NCBI GenBank assembly: GCA_963727575.1
Contig: CAVSIA010000018.1
Span: forward strand, 39,110 to 103,109
Length of the DNA stretch: 64,000 nt
Origin: JAHQVI01 sp963727575
GTDB taxonomy: Bacteria; Pseudomonadota; Alphaproteobacteria; Rhizobiales; Rhodomicrobiaceae
Reading direction: 5' to 3'
Each line of letters opens with the position of its first letter. The first letter of the stretch is position 1. The translations under genes and the position numbers were made by a program. The notes under the pieces were generated by a model, which saw only the letters and a list, made by a program, of their open reading frames with translations, was not told the origin of the DNA and ran no database searches. Positions 39,870-50,279 of the stretch are shown one piece after another.

Positions 39870-39877
<8 letters not shown>
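38660..39877 (-). CDS. gguB: Sugar ABC transporter permease GguB
   Basis: Inner-membrane permease of the multiple monosaccharide ABC importer (MmsB/XylH type), 405 residues with about ten hydrophobic segments. Family stretches are VIVSGNIDLSVGSVSGFIGA near residue 80, and GVYSFITSRTTLGRRIYALG followed by GNENAAKLSGINTERLTFF (the EAA-like coupling loop) near residue 285. C-terminal membrane part: VFIGGASMSGGIGTVVGAVV. Its start overlaps the gguA stop by 8 bases. It works with gguA and chvE just upstream. Confidence 0.94.
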
Positions 39878-41397
<1,520 letters not shown>

Positions 41398-41430
41398 GTC
41401 TTGCTCCAGATCATTGCGGGTGCCGGACGA

Positions 41431-41453
41431 GGTCCGGTCTGGGGAGCCGGACC
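41431..41453 (-). promoter_or_regulatory. Stem-loop between chvE and gguA
   Basis: A perfect 7-bp inverted repeat (GGTCCGG / CCGGACC) with a 9-base loop lies 19 bases after the chvE stop and 33 bases before the gguA start. Hairpins in this position in binding-protein operons usually protect the upstream message or attenuate transcription, so that the binding protein is made in excess. Role inferred from location. Confidence 0.55.
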
Positions 41454-41472
41454 CGCGTCTCAGGCGCGCCGT

Positions 41473-42534
41473 TTATTTGATCTGGTCCATCTTGTAGTAA
41501 CCGCTGCCGATCAGAACTTTCTCCCAGTTGCTCTTGTCGACGGCAACCGGCTTCAGCAGGTAGGACGGCACAACCTTGACGCCATTGTCATAGGTCTTGG
41601 TGTCGTTGACCTCGGGCTCCTTGCCGGCCAGCAGCGCGTTGACCATCGAAACGGTGACCTTGGCCAGTTCGCGCGTGTCCTTGAAGATCGAGGCATATTG
41701 CTCGCCCGCCAGAATCGACTTGACCGACTGCACTTCGCAGTCCTGGCCGGAGACGATCGGCATTTTTAAGTCGCCGGAGCCGTAGCCGACGCCCTTGAGC
41801 GAGGACAGGATGCCGATGGAGAGGCCGTCATAGGGCGAGAGCACGCCATTAATCTTCTTGTCGGTGTAGTTCGCGGACAGGAGGTTATCCATGCGAGCCT
41901 GCGCGACCGCGCCGTCCCAGCGCAGCGTGCCGACCTTGTCCATGCCCATCTGGCCGGACTGGACGACCACCTTGCCGCAGTCGATCAGCGGCTGGAGCAC
42001 CGACATGGCGCCATTGTAAAAGAAGAAGGCGTTGTTATCGTCAGGCGAGCCGCCGAACAGTTCGACGTTATAGGGGCCGTCGCCGAAGCGTTCTTTCAGG
42101 CCCTTGAGCAACGTCTCCGCCTGAAGCACGCCGACCTGAAAATTGTCGAAGGTTGCGTAATAGTCGACATTCTTGCTGTCGCGGATCAGGCGGTCATAGG
42201 CGATGACCTTGATCCCGGCGGCGGAGGCGTTGGCGAGTGCGTTGGACAGCGTCGTGCCGTCGATCGCTGCGATCACCAGCACCTTGACGCCCTTGGTGAT
42301 CATGTTCTCGATCTGAGCGAGCTGATTCGGGATGTCGTCTTCCGCATATTGCAGGTCGGTGCCGTAGCCCGCATCCTGGAAATACTTCACCATATTGTTG
42401 CCGTCGTCGATCCAGCGCGCGGACGATTTCGTCGGCATTGCGATGCCGACCGTGCCCTTATCCGCGGCCTGGGCCGAGGAAACGCCAAGCATCGACACCA
42501 TGGCCAGACCGGCCAGTGCTTTGAAGAGATTCAA
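41473..42534 (-). CDS. chvE: Multiple sugar-binding periplasmic protein ChvE
   Basis: Periplasmic binding protein of 353 residues for galactose, arabinose, glucose and related sugars; in Agrobacterium it also signals to VirA. The start is taken as TTG at 42534 because GGGAGG lies just upstream and the protein then begins with the signal peptide LNLFKALAGLAMVSMLGVSS, cleaved near AQA/ADKG. A longer frame to 42582 would swallow the ribosome site. The mature protein has VGIAMPTKSSARWIDDGNNM, the ChvE N-terminal signature, and AIDGTTLSNALANASAAGIK. It is the first gene of the operon and is divergent from gbpR. Confidence 0.95.
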   Translation of the reverse strand: MNLFKALAGLAMVSMLGVSSAQAADKGTVGIAMPTKSSARWIDDGNNMVKYFQDAGYGTDLQYAEDDIPNQLAQIENMITKGVKVLVIAAIDGTTLSNALANASAAGIKVIAYDRLIRDSKNVDYYATFDNFQVGVLQAETLLKGLKERFGDGPYNVELFGGSPDDNNAFFFYNGAMSVLQPLIDCGKVVVQSGQMGMDKVGTLRWDGAVAQARMDNLLSANYTDKKINGVLSPYDGLSIGILSSLKGVGYGSGDLKMPIVSGQDCEVQSVKSILAGEQYASIFKDTRELAKVTVSMVNALLAGKEPEVNDTKTYDNGVKVVPSYLLKPVAVDKSNWEKVLIGSGYYKMDQIK

Positions 42535-42683
42535 TTTTTCCTCCCATCGGCGCGCCGATGGACCCGGGCGCCGCTCGTTCATTTTGTCGCGTCACCGGTG
42601 GACGGCTTCTTCATGGCCTTTCACCGATGCTGTAAACAGGATCGCCAAAGGCGATATGCAAGTCAAATTTGAAATTGTGATCG

Positions 42684-42707
42684 CGATATAATAAAATTTA
42701 TATATCG
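42684..42707. promoter_or_regulatory. Putative GbpR operator upstream of chvE and gbpR
   Basis: A 7-bp inverted repeat (CGATATA / TATATCG) separated by a 10-base AT-rich spacer stands out in the 194-bp gap between chvE and gbpR; the arms extend imperfectly to GATC on both sides. It starts about 20 bases before the gbpR ATG, suiting a LysR-type autoregulatory site that also activates chvE. Inferred from symmetry and position. Confidence 0.5.
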
Positions 42708-42728
42708 ATCGGTCACCGGGTTAGCACG

Positions 42729-43703
42729 ATGACGGCACAGGAAAAAATCGCGCGCGCCGCGATCCCGCAGTTGATGCGCCGCGGACTGAAGATGCCGCAT
42801 TTCCGTCTTTACGCCGTGCTCGCCCAGACCGGGCAGATCAGTGCCGCCGCCGACGCGCTGGCCATGTCGCAGCCAGCCGCCTCCCGCCTTGCCGCCGAAG
42901 CCGAGCGCATGACCGGCGCCAAGCTCTACGAGCGCACGAGCCGCGGCATCACCCTGACCGTCGCCGGTCAGGCTTTCGCCAACCGCGCGCGCCGGATGCT
43001 GCTCGAATTCGAGGAGGCCGAGCGCGAACTGGCGGAGATCCTCGAAGGTAAGGCCGGCCGGGTGAATATCGGCACGGTGACAGGACCGTCGGTCGAGCAT
43101 GTGCTGCCGGCGGTCAGGCAAGCGCGCCTGCATCTGCCGCGCGTGGCGGTGCATATCGAGGTGTCGACCAGCGACGTGCTCGGCGAGGCGCTCATCGAAG
43201 GCGGGCTCGACTTCATCCTGGCGCGCCTCCCCAAGGGCCATGACCCGCGCCTGTTCGACGCCCGTTTCGTCGGCCCGGAGCCGATCAGCCTGATCGTGCG
43301 CCGCGACCACCCGCTGCTGCGCCGGCCTCCGGTCACCATGGCGCGGCTGATGGATTTCGACTGGGTGCTGCCTTTGGAAGGCGCTCTGCTGCGGACCGAG
43401 GTGGAGAGCGTGCTGCTGCTGCACGGACTGCCGCTACCGGCCAAGGTGCTGAGCACATCCTCGTTCCTGATGACCCTCGTGACGGTCAACCAGACCAATG
43501 CGATTGCGCCGATCGCGTCCTCCGTCGCCCGTTTCTTCGCCTCGCCGACGGATATGGGCTGCGCGATCGCGGAGTTGCCGCTCGACATGCAGCTCCAGGT
43601 GCAGCCCTATGCATTGATCACCATTGCCGGGCGGGAACTGCCGCCGGCGGCGCAGGCCCTCTACGATTTCGTCGCCGCCGGTCTGGCGAAGGGGTCCGCG
43701 TGA
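42729..43703 (+). CDS. gbpR: LysR-family regulator GbpR-like
   Basis: LysR-type activator of 324 residues, divergent from chvE as gbpR is in Agrobacterium, where it induces the sugar-binding protein in response to sugars. The helix-turn-helix is PHFRLYAVLAQTGQISAAAD followed by ALAMSQPAASRLAAEAERMT, residues ~23-62. The ligand domain (~95-310) begins GRVNIGTVTGPSVEHVLPAV. The N-terminus (MTAQEKIARAAIPQLMRRGL) carries a ~20-residue extension before the HTH, as in the GbpR group. The frame is intact. Confidence 0.88.
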   Translation: MTAQEKIARAAIPQLMRRGLKMPHFRLYAVLAQTGQISAAADALAMSQPAASRLAAEAERMTGAKLYERTSRGITLTVAGQAFANRARRMLLEFEEAERELAEILEGKAGRVNIGTVTGPSVEHVLPAVRQARLHLPRVAVHIEVSTSDVLGEALIEGGLDFILARLPKGHDPRLFDARFVGPEPISLIVRRDHPLLRRPPVTMARLMDFDWVLPLEGALLRTEVESVLLLHGLPLPAKVLSTSSFLMTLVTVNQTNAIAPIASSVARFFASPTDMGCAIAELPLDMQLQVQPYALITIAGRELPPAAQALYDFVAAGLAKGSA

Positions 43704-43782
43704 GACAACAGCCGAATGAGGTGGAACCGTCCCTGATGCCGGTCTGCGCGGGCTTCCTCGCCTAACTGCGCGGAGGGAACTC

Positions 43783-44913
43783 TCAGCCTGCCGCGCACCA
43801 TGCACCGTAATCGGCGAGCACCTGCTCCGATGCCTTGGCCGTGGCGGCTTCGAGCCAGCCGTCTGCCCTGCCGGCGAGATCCTCCGCAACCTTGGCCGCC
43901 TTACGCGCCTTGGCCGCATGGATCGCCCCGAGATCGAAGCCCATCGCGGCGAGCAGTCTGGCTGCGGCCTCCGCGTCGGACACGTCGGCCTCGGCGTCAC
44001 GGTTCTTGCCGAGATTGACTTTCCGCGAGTTCGCCGCGATGCGCCGGAACAGAAATCCGTGATCGACGCGCAGCCAGGGATCGGGCGAGCGATAGGCGCC
44101 ATTGGCCAGATCCGCGAACCGCGGGTCCGCATTGCCCTTGCGATGCGCCCAGTCCCAGGCGGACGGCACCAGCGCTTTCGCCTCGCGGGCGATCCGGCCG
44201 CCATTCCAAGACGCCACCGCGACGAAGCGCGGCCGCCCGAGGCTGCCCCCGCCCTGCTTCGGCCGCAGCGCCAGACGCTCGATGGCCGCGCCTTTCGGCA
44301 TGACCGCGCGCAGCCCGGCGACGATGCGGCCGGGCGGCTCCGGGTCGGCGTCCGGCAACTCGCCGATGTCCTCCTCCCAGAATTTGCGCCGCTGCTTGTC
44401 GGAGCAGGCCACGTAAGGACGCAGCCACGTCTCCTGCTCGTCGAGCAAGGTCGGCCGCGGCTGCGCCAATCCGCGCCGGTAGCCGTCGAGAATGGCCGCG
44501 ACGGCATCGCCATCGGCGACCGCGGCAAACGGCGCCAGCCGGCCCGCCTTCTCGGTGACGGTCTTGGTCAGCCGGACGCTGGCCGCCAGCCTGACGAGGT
44601 CGAAGGCATAGGGCATGACCGCGGCCTCGTCGAAATCGTTGACGCCCCAGACCAGCCGCCCTTCGGCGTCCCGCCAGGTGCCGTAATTCTCCAGATGCAG
44701 ATCGCCGACCGCGAGCACGGTCGGTGCATCGGCGAGGTCCGGGCAGACGGTTTCGATGGTCTTGGCCCAGCGGAAATAGGTGGCACGCAGGAAGGTGAAG
44801 GCATCGCGCCGCATGCGCTCGTGCTTGTAGTCGAGATCGGCGGCGACGACGCTGCATCGTCTGGCAAGCCACGCTTCGAATGCGGCGTTGTCGTCGACAA
44901 ACGGCTTCGGCAT
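43783..44913 (-). CDS. DUF2252 family protein
   Basis: A 376-residue protein of the DUF2252 family, which has a kinase-like fold resembling aminoglycoside phosphotransferases. The hallmark VGDLHLENYGTWRDAEGRL lies near residue 70, with GVNDFDEAAVMPYAFDLVRL after it, equivalent to the catalytic and metal loops. Further conserved blocks are LRPKQGGGSLGRPRFVAVAS and RKVNLGKNRDAEADVSDAEA. No signal peptide or membrane segment. Its function is unknown. It is convergent with gbpR and transcribed alone. Confidence 0.85.
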   Translation of the reverse strand: MPKPFVDDNAAFEAWLARRCSVVAADLDYKHERMRRDAFTFLRATYFRWAKTIETVCPDLADAPTVLAVGDLHLENYGTWRDAEGRLVWGVNDFDEAAVMPYAFDLVRLAASVRLTKTVTEKAGRLAPFAAVADGDAVAAILDGYRRGLAQPRPTLLDEQETWLRPYVACSDKQRRKFWEEDIGELPDADPEPPGRIVAGLRAVMPKGAAIERLALRPKQGGGSLGRPRFVAVASWNGGRIAREAKALVPSAWDWAHRKGNADPRFADLANGAYRSPDPWLRVDHGFLFRRIAANSRKVNLGKNRDAEADVSDAEAAARLLAAMGFDLGAIHAAKARKAAKVAEDLAGRADGWLEAATAKASEQVLADYGAWCAAG

Positions 44914-45037
44914 GACATTCGTCCCATCTCATTGGCCGCGGTGGCCCGCCTGGCAGGCAACACGCCGCCCGCGGATGCGTTCCCGCCGACCGCACGACGC
45001 TCCGCCGCCGCTCTATCATTGCCGAGAAACGAGAAGA

Positions 45038-45060
45038 GGGCGAGGAAGTGCTCCTCGCCC
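45038..45060 (-). terminator. Terminator after the Bax-inhibitor-1 gene
   Basis: A perfect 9-bp inverted repeat (GGGCGAGGA / TCCTCGCCC) with a 5-base loop lies 50 bases past the gene's stop. On the minus strand it is followed by a pyrimidine-rich run (TCTTCTCGTTTCTC). This fits an intrinsic terminator. Confidence 0.7.
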
Positions 45061-45110
45061 CCTCCCGTGAGAGAGACTGGTGGTATCAGCCTCGCGCTTT
45101 GAGCGCCTGG

Positions 45111-45834
45111 TTACTCCCGCTCGCCGGTCAGGTTGAGCAGCAGCGAGAAGATGTTGACGAAATTCAGATAGAGCGAGAACGCGCCGAACACGGCCATCTT
45201 TTGCAGCGCTTCGCCGCCGGCATGTCTCCGCATATTCCTCCTTGATGCGCTGCGTGTCCCATGCGGTCAGGCCGACAAAGACGAAAATCCCGATCACGGA
45301 CACGGCGAATTGCAGCGCCGAGGACGCCAGGAACAGGTTGACGACGCTGGCGATGACGACGCCGATCAGGCCCATGATCAGGAGCGAGCCGAATTTCGAC
45401 AGGTCGCGCTTGGTCGTATAGCCGTAAAGGCTCATGCCGCCGAACATGGCCCCGGCGATGAAGAAGGTGCGGGCGATGCTGGCCCCGGTGAAGACCAGGA
45501 AGACCGAGGCCATGGACAGCCCCATCACCGCGCAGAACGCCCAGAACAACGTCTGCGCCGTCGAGGCGGAGATCGCGTCCATGCGGAACGAGAAGAACAG
45601 CACGAAGGCGAGCGGCGCCAGCATCACCACCCATTTCAGCGGCGAGGAAAAGATCGGCACGTAGAGCGCCGGCGTGTTGCCGACGACGAAGGCGACGACG
45701 CCGGTAACGACCAGACCGAGCGCCATGTAGTTGTAGATGCGCAGCATGTGCTGGCGAAGGCCCTCGTCGAACAGGACCGCTTCGGTGTGCCCCGTCGCGG
45801 TCTGCCAGCCGAAGCCGGGATTGGGCGTACTCAT
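45111..45834 (-). CDS. Bax inhibitor-1/YccA family membrane protein (frame break near 45225)
   Basis: Inner-membrane protein of about 241 residues with seven hydrophobic helices, of the TMBIM/BI-1 family (pH-gated calcium leak channels in studied members; YccA inhibits FtsH). It begins MSTPNPGFGWQTATGHTEAV and has GGMSLYGYTTKRDLSKFGSL near residue 135 and FVGLTAWDTQRIKEEYAET with the conserved Asp near residue 195. At ~45225 the frame changes; the end reads GGEALQKMAVFGAFSLYLNF then VNIFSLLLNLTGERE. A strong terminator follows. Confidence 0.88.
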
Positions 45835-45857
45835 GAGAGGCTCCTTAAGGGTTGAAC

Positions 45858-46628
45858 TCAGTAAAGCGAAGATGCCAGCCGGGCGGCGGCCGTGTTGAGC
45901 GCCGCGCCGTCCGCCGTGCCGACCAGCGTGTAGGCGGCATCGCCGATCTGCCAGTAGACGGCTGTGACATCGCGGCTCGACGTCACCGTCGCCGGTTTCA
46001 CATCGAAGCGCCCCGGCCGGACAGCGAACAGCGAAAGCGTGCCAAGCGCGTCGGTATCGAGGGCAACCTCCACCGCCGGGCCGCCGGATGAGGGGAAGAT
46101 CTGCACGTCGCGGACATGCCAGTCCTCGGGCAGCACCGGCATACTGATCGCGGTCGCCGCCTGGATCTCCTTGCGGTCGTAATCCGTCTGCATGGCCTGC
46201 GAATGCATCGAGGCGCGCAGCAGTGCGGTCCGGTGGGCGCGGGCTGCCTCGCCGACATAAGCGGGCATGGCCGAGGCGGTGGCGCCGCTCCAACTGCCCA
46301 TCGACAGGAACTCGACATGGGCGAACCAGCCGGCCGCAAGGAGAACGGCGACCGCGGCGATACGCCGGGCGCGGGCGAAATAGACGTCGCGGGAAAGGCC
46401 GCGCTCCAGCCGCCGGGCCGCCTCCTGCGTTTCGGGCCTGGCGAGCGGCACCGCTTCGGCCATGGCCAGCCTCAGCTCGTCGCGGCTGCGCAGATCGGCC
46501 ATCAGCCGGGCCGCCAGCTCGGGCCGCTGGGCCAGATGGTCCTCCACCGCGATGCGGCGCTCCGGCGTAAGCTGGTCGTCGATATAGGCGTGGAGATCGT
46601 CCTCGCCGATCGGATCAGTCGGATGCAT
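45858..46628 (-). CDS. Anti-sigma factor (membrane-anchored, zinc-finger-like N-terminus)
   Basis: A 256-residue partner of the ECF sigma factor encoded just upstream. The N-terminus (DDLHAYIDDQLTPERRIAVE, then DHLAQRPELA) is the usual anti-sigma N-domain, without the zinc-binding HxxxCxxC. A single transmembrane helix lies near residues 84-100 (RIAAVAVLLAAGWFAHVEFL). The periplasmic part (residues ~105-256) contains PSSGGPAVEVALDTDALGTL and VYWQIGDAAYTLVGTADGAA, as in transmembrane anti-sigma proteins of rhizobia. The start at 46628 overlaps the sigma gene by 14 bases. It probably holds the sigma factor at the membrane until an envelope signal arrives. Confidence 0.87.
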   Translation of the reverse strand: MHPTDPIGEDDLHAYIDDQLTPERRIAVEDHLAQRPELAARLMADLRSRDELRLAMAEAVPLARPETQEAARRLERGLSRDVYFARARRIAAVAVLLAAGWFAHVEFLSMGSWSGATASAMPAYVGEAARAHRTALLRASMHSQAMQTDYDRKEIQAATAISMPVLPEDWHVRDVQIFPSSGGPAVEVALDTDALGTLSLFAVRPGRFDVKPATVTSSRDVTAVYWQIGDAAYTLVGTADGAALNTAAARLASSLY

Positions 46629-47166
46629 CGTCTTTTCCTCCAACAATCTTGAGCCTCGGAGCCTGCAACGCTGTGGGGGCGGCGCCTTCCTCAAGCGCCC
46701 GCAAGGCGGCGCGGGCGCGGCCGAGCCGCGACATCAGCGTGCCTGTCGGAATGCCGAGCGTCGAAGCGGCGTCCTGATAGGACAGCCCCTCGATGGCCAC
46801 GAGATGCAGCGCGGCGCGCTGTTCCTCCGGCAGCGCCATGACGCTCTGGCGAAGCTGGGCGAGGCGGATGCTGTGCTCCTGCGGCGGCGGCTCGTGCGCG
46901 GCGGCGAGCTGGGAGGCGATCGCCAGCACGGTCTTTTCCGTCCGCCGTCTGCGGGCGCGGTCGATGAAGCAATTGTGGAGGATCGAGAGCAGCCAGGGGC
47001 GCAAGGGGCTGCCGGGGCGGTAGGCGCCGCGCTTCTCATAGGCGCGCAGCAGCGCCTCGTGGACCAGATCCTCCGCTTCCGCCGCATCGCGCGTGAGCAC
47101 GAGCCCGTAGCGCCTGAGCGCCGGAAGCTGCGCGATCACGTCGAAGCGGGATCCTGTCTGTGTCAT
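46615..47166 (-). CDS. ECF-type RNA polymerase sigma factor
   Basis: Extracytoplasmic-function sigma factor of 183 residues. Region 2 (~residues 12-75) includes LPALRRYGLVLTRDAAEAED, LVHEALLRAYEKRG and LRPWLLSILHNCFIDRARRR. Region 4 (~110-160) includes VMALPEEQRAALHLVAIEGL, SYQDAASTLGIPTGTLMSRL and GRARAALR. It is the first gene before its anti-sigma factor, with overlapping reading frames. A possible own promoter lies immediately upstream. Confidence 0.93.
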   Translation of the reverse strand: MTQTGSRFDVIAQLPALRRYGLVLTRDAAEAEDLVHEALLRAYEKRGAYRPGSPLRPWLLSILHNCFIDRARRRRTEKTVLAIASQLAAAHEPPPQEHSIRLAQLRQSVMALPEEQRAALHLVAIEGLSYQDAASTLGIPTGTLMSRLGRARAALRALEEGAAPTALQAPRLKIVGGKDDASD

Positions 47167-47172
47167 GACCTG

Positions 47173-47200
47173 TATACGAAGCGTCCGGCAGTTTAATCCC
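47173..47200 (-). promoter_or_regulatory. Putative ECF autoregulatory promoter
   Basis: On the minus strand GGGATT (47200-47195) and CGTATA (47178-47173) are spaced by 16 bases, like the -35 and -10 boxes of ECF-type promoters. The -10 ends 6 bases before the sigma factor's ATG, so a transcript would have almost no leader. Inferred from spacing and box similarity only. Confidence 0.4.
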
Positions 47201-47212
47201 GGGATCGTTCAA

Positions 47213-47265
47213 AAAAGATGTGCCTCGGCATCCGAACGCCGCTTTTAAGCGAACGCACATCTTTT
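47213..47265. repeat. Long inverted repeat between sigma factor and acetyl-CoA hydrolase genes
   Basis: A perfect 11-bp inverted repeat (AAAAGATGTGC / GCACATCTTTT) encloses 31 bases that themselves contain a small palindrome (CGCTTTTAAGCG, 47240-47251). It lies in the 225-bp gap between divergent genes. It could be a double operator or a cruciform/RNA hairpin; the AAAA...TTTT ends would make a terminator in either direction. Confidence 0.6.
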
Positions 47266-47391
47266 GTCGGGTAGAGATTGGACACGGGGGGACGACAGGC
47301 GGAACCGCCGCCGGGCCGGATTGTTAACGCCCGGACTGCCGCGCCCGCCATGCGCCGTTCCCGCTGCTTCGCCCACCGTCCAGGTCCTTTC

Positions 47392-49208
47392 ATGGCTTTG
47401 ATACATACCGATGTCGTGCGCTGCGTCGATGCCATCCTCGCGGAAGCCGGGCCGAACATCGTGCTCGGCCTGCCGATCGGCATCGGCAAGGCCAATCACA
47501 TCGCCAACGAGCTGTATCGCCGCGCCGCCGCCGACCGCAGCATCCGGCTGACGATCTTCACCGGCCTGACGCTGATGAAGCCGTCCGGCGGCAACGCGCT
47601 GGCAAAGCGCTTCGCCGGCCCGCTTGTCGAGCGCCTGTTCGGCGGCTATCCAGACCTCGATTATGCGCTCGCCCAGCGCCGGAGCGCCCTGCCGGACAAT
47701 ATAAGAGTGCATGAATTCTTTCTGCAGGCCGGCGCGATGCTGTCCTCACCCTCGGCCCAGCAGGATTATGTCAGCCTCAACTACACCCATGTCGCCCGCC
47801 ATCTCCTCGGCCTCGGCGTCAATGTCATCGCCCAGCTTCTTGCACCCGACCCGCACGGTGGGCCGACCTACAGCCTGTCCAGCAACACCGATGTAACGCT
47901 CGACGTGCTGCCGGAGCTGCTGCGGCGGCGCGAGGCCGGGCAGAAGATCGTTATCACGGGCCAGGCGAACCGCGCTCTGCCCTATATGCGCGGCGAGGCG
48001 GAGTTTCCCGCATCGGCCTTCGACCATGTGCTCGACGCACCCGACTACGAATTCCCACTGTTTGCGCCGCCCAAGCAGCCGGTCTCCGCTGCGGACTATG
48101 CCGCCGCGCTTCATGTCGCGACCACGGTCAAGGATGGCGGCACCATCCAACTCGGCATCGGCGCCTTCGGCGACGCGCTCGCTCACATCCTCAAGCTCCG
48201 TCATCAGCGCAACGCCGAGTTCCGCGAGCTGGTCGCCTGTCTCGGCGTTGGGCGGAACTGCCCGCATCTGACGCTGGAGCTGGAGCCGTTCGACAAGGGG
48301 CTGTACGGCGCCAGCGAAATGTTCGTCGACGGATTTCTCGAACTCTACCGCGCCGGCATCCTGAAGCGCCGCGTCTTCGATAGCATCGAGGCACAGGCGC
48401 CGCGCCGATCAGGGCCGCATCAGCCCGGAGGATCTGGCCAAGGGCGTCGTGCTCCATGCCGGCTTCTTCGTCGGCTCGGCCGGCTTCTACGACGCGCTGC
48501 GGCAGCTCGACGAAGAGGAGCGCGCCGCGCTGCGCATGACCTCGATCTCGTTCATCAACCAGCTCTATGGCGGCGAAGCGCTGCGCCGGGCCCAGCGGCG
48601 CCATAGCCGCTTCGTCAACAGCGCGATGATGGCAACGCTGATGGGCGCGCTCGTCTCCGACCAGCTCGAGGACGGCCGCGTCGTCAGCGGGGTTGGCGGA
48701 CAGTACAATTTCATCGCCCAGGCACTTGAGCTGGAAGACGCGCGGGCGATCATCGAGGTGAAGGCGACGCGCAATTACGGCGGCCGCGCGCAATCGAACA
48801 TCCGCTGGTCCTACGGGGCGCAGACCGTGCCGCGCCATTTGCGGGATATGATCGTCACGGAATTATGGCCTTGCCGATTTGCGCGGCCTGGCGGACCGCG
48901 ACTGCATCGCCGCCATGCTCAACCTCGCCGACAGTCGTTTCCAGGCCGAGCTTCTGGCGGCAGCTAAGAAGGCGGGCAAGATCGAAGCGCGCTTCGAGGT
49001 GCCACCGGGCTGCCGCGAAAACCGTCCCGAGCGCATCGAGGCGCTGCTGGAGCCGGCATTCGAGACGCGGCTGCTGGTCGAATATCCGCTCGGCACGCAG
49101 ATGACACCCGTCGAGATGGAGCTGGCGCGTGCGCTCGGCCAACTGCGCGACATCGCGCCGGCCTGGAGCAAGATCGTCGCGCTGGTCACGGCACATCGGC
49201 CGTTCTAA
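47392..49208 (+). CDS. Acetyl-CoA hydrolase/transferase family protein (two frame breaks)
   Basis: CoA-transferase-fold enzyme of about 605 residues that moves or hydrolyses CoA from short acyl-CoAs. The N-terminal domain reads GPNIVLGLPIGIGKANHIAN and VSLNYTHVARHLLGLGVNVI. The C-terminal domain has IQLGIGAFGDALAHILKLRH, RMTSISFINQLYGGEALRRA and the family motif VSGVGGQYNFIAQALELEDA. Three frames join near 48405 (before DQGRISPEDLAKGVVLHAGF) and near 48861 (before RGLADRDCIAAMLNLADSRF). The start at 47392 (MALIHTDVVRCVDAILAEAG) fits the family better than upstream codons. A coding-like stretch continues in frame after the TAA. Confidence 0.85.
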
Positions 49209-49364
49209 GGCGCGAGCGAGAACGAGCGGTCGGCGCTTGCGCGGATGGGCCTCGGCGAACCGTCCGGGTTGAAGGAGCGCGGACTCGCCATTCTGGTGAA
49301 AGCCGCCTTGCGCGCCACGCGCCGCCGCAAGCGCAGCCCCGGCGCGATCTACCGCTGCACCTGA
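49209..49364 (+). other. In-frame coding-like extension after the CoA-transferase stop
   Basis: Directly after the TAA at 49206-49208 the same frame stays open for 51 codons to a TGA at 49362-49364. It reads ENERSALARMGLGEP, then LKERGLAILVKAALRATRRR, an amphipathic helical pattern unlike random GC-rich DNA. It may be the true C-terminus of the CoA-transferase, with the TAA a base error or a nonsense mutation. It could also be chance. The remaining 78 bases to the EamA gene show nothing further. Confidence 0.4.
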
Positions 49365-49442
49365 TTTTGCCTGCACACTCGGACCATACGGCTTCACGAT
49401 AGACGTGCCGCACGGTTTCAGTTGTTGTCCTCTGCGTCGCCT

Positions 49443-50279
49443 TCAGGAGCGCTGGGCTCTCAAGCTGCGCTGTGCCAGCACGATGGCGACACCGCCAAGG
49501 GTGACGACCGACGCCACCAGCAGCCGCGGGCTCACCGGTTCGGCCAGCAGGACGATGCCGCCGAATGCCGCAATCGCGGGGACGGCGAGCTGGACGGTCG
49601 CCGCGCGCACCGCCGTCAGGCCCGGCAGCGCGGCATACCAGATCACATAACCGATGCCCGACGTAATCGCGCCCGAGGTGATCGCGAGCGCAACGCCGTG
49701 GGGCGACGCGTGGTATTGGCTGTGGAAAGCAAGGCTCACCAGCAGCACCGGCGGGACGAGATAGATGAAGTTCCGCGCCGCGACGTTCAGCGGGTCGGCA
49801 ACGCCCCTGCCGAGCAGCGAATAGAAGCCCCAGGCGACGCCCGAGACGATCATCATCGCCGCACCGAGCGGATCGGGCGCGGTCACGCCGGGCGACACCA
49901 GATAGATCAGCCCGGCCACCGCCATGGTCAGCCCGGTCCAGGAGATCAGCGAAAACCGCTCGCCCCCGCGCAGACCGGCGACGAACATCGTCACCTGGAC
50001 CGCGCCGAACAGGATGAGCGCGCCGGTGCCGGCGCTGAGCGACCGGTAGGCAAAGGAGAAGAAGACGATGTACGCCAGCAGCGCGGCGGGCGATCGCCAG
50101 TCGGTGGCGCTGAAATCGACGCGCCGGCCGCGCGCGAAGACGGCAAGCGCCAGCATGGCGGCGCCCGATGCCGCCCGCACGGTGGTAAAGGTGGCGGGAT
50201 CGATCAGCCGCGGCTGCAGCGCGAGCCTGCACAGGATGGAATTGGCGGCGAATGCGAGCATGGCCAGGAGGGTCAGCAC
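49443..50279 (-). CDS. EamA/DMT-superfamily transporter
   Basis: Inner-membrane protein of 278 residues with ten hydrophobic helices arranged as two EamA halves (ALMAF-type repeats). Half one: TLLAMLAFAANSILCRLALQ and SLSAGTGALILFGAVQVTMF. Half two: DPLGAAMMIVSGVAWGFYSL, then AITSGIGYVIWYAALPGLTA and VPAIAAFGGIVLLAEPVSPR. Likely an exporter of small metabolites; the substrate is unknown. The start is uncertain: a GTG at 50279 begins the first helix, but the frame is open further upstream without an ATG, so a few N-terminal residues may be missing. Confidence 0.85.
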   Translation of the reverse strand: MLTLLAMLAFAANSILCRLALQPRLIDPATFTTVRAASGAAMLALAVFARGRRVDFSATDWRSPAALLAYIVFFSFAYRSLSAGTGALILFGAVQVTMFVAGLRGGERFSLISWTGLTMAVAGLIYLVSPGVTAPDPLGAAMMIVSGVAWGFYSLLGRGVADPLNVAARNFIYLVPPVLLVSLAFHSQYHASPHGVALAITSGAITSGIGYVIWYAALPGLTAVRAATVQLAVPAIAAFGGIVLLAEPVSPRLLVASVVTLGGVAIVLAQRSLRAQRS

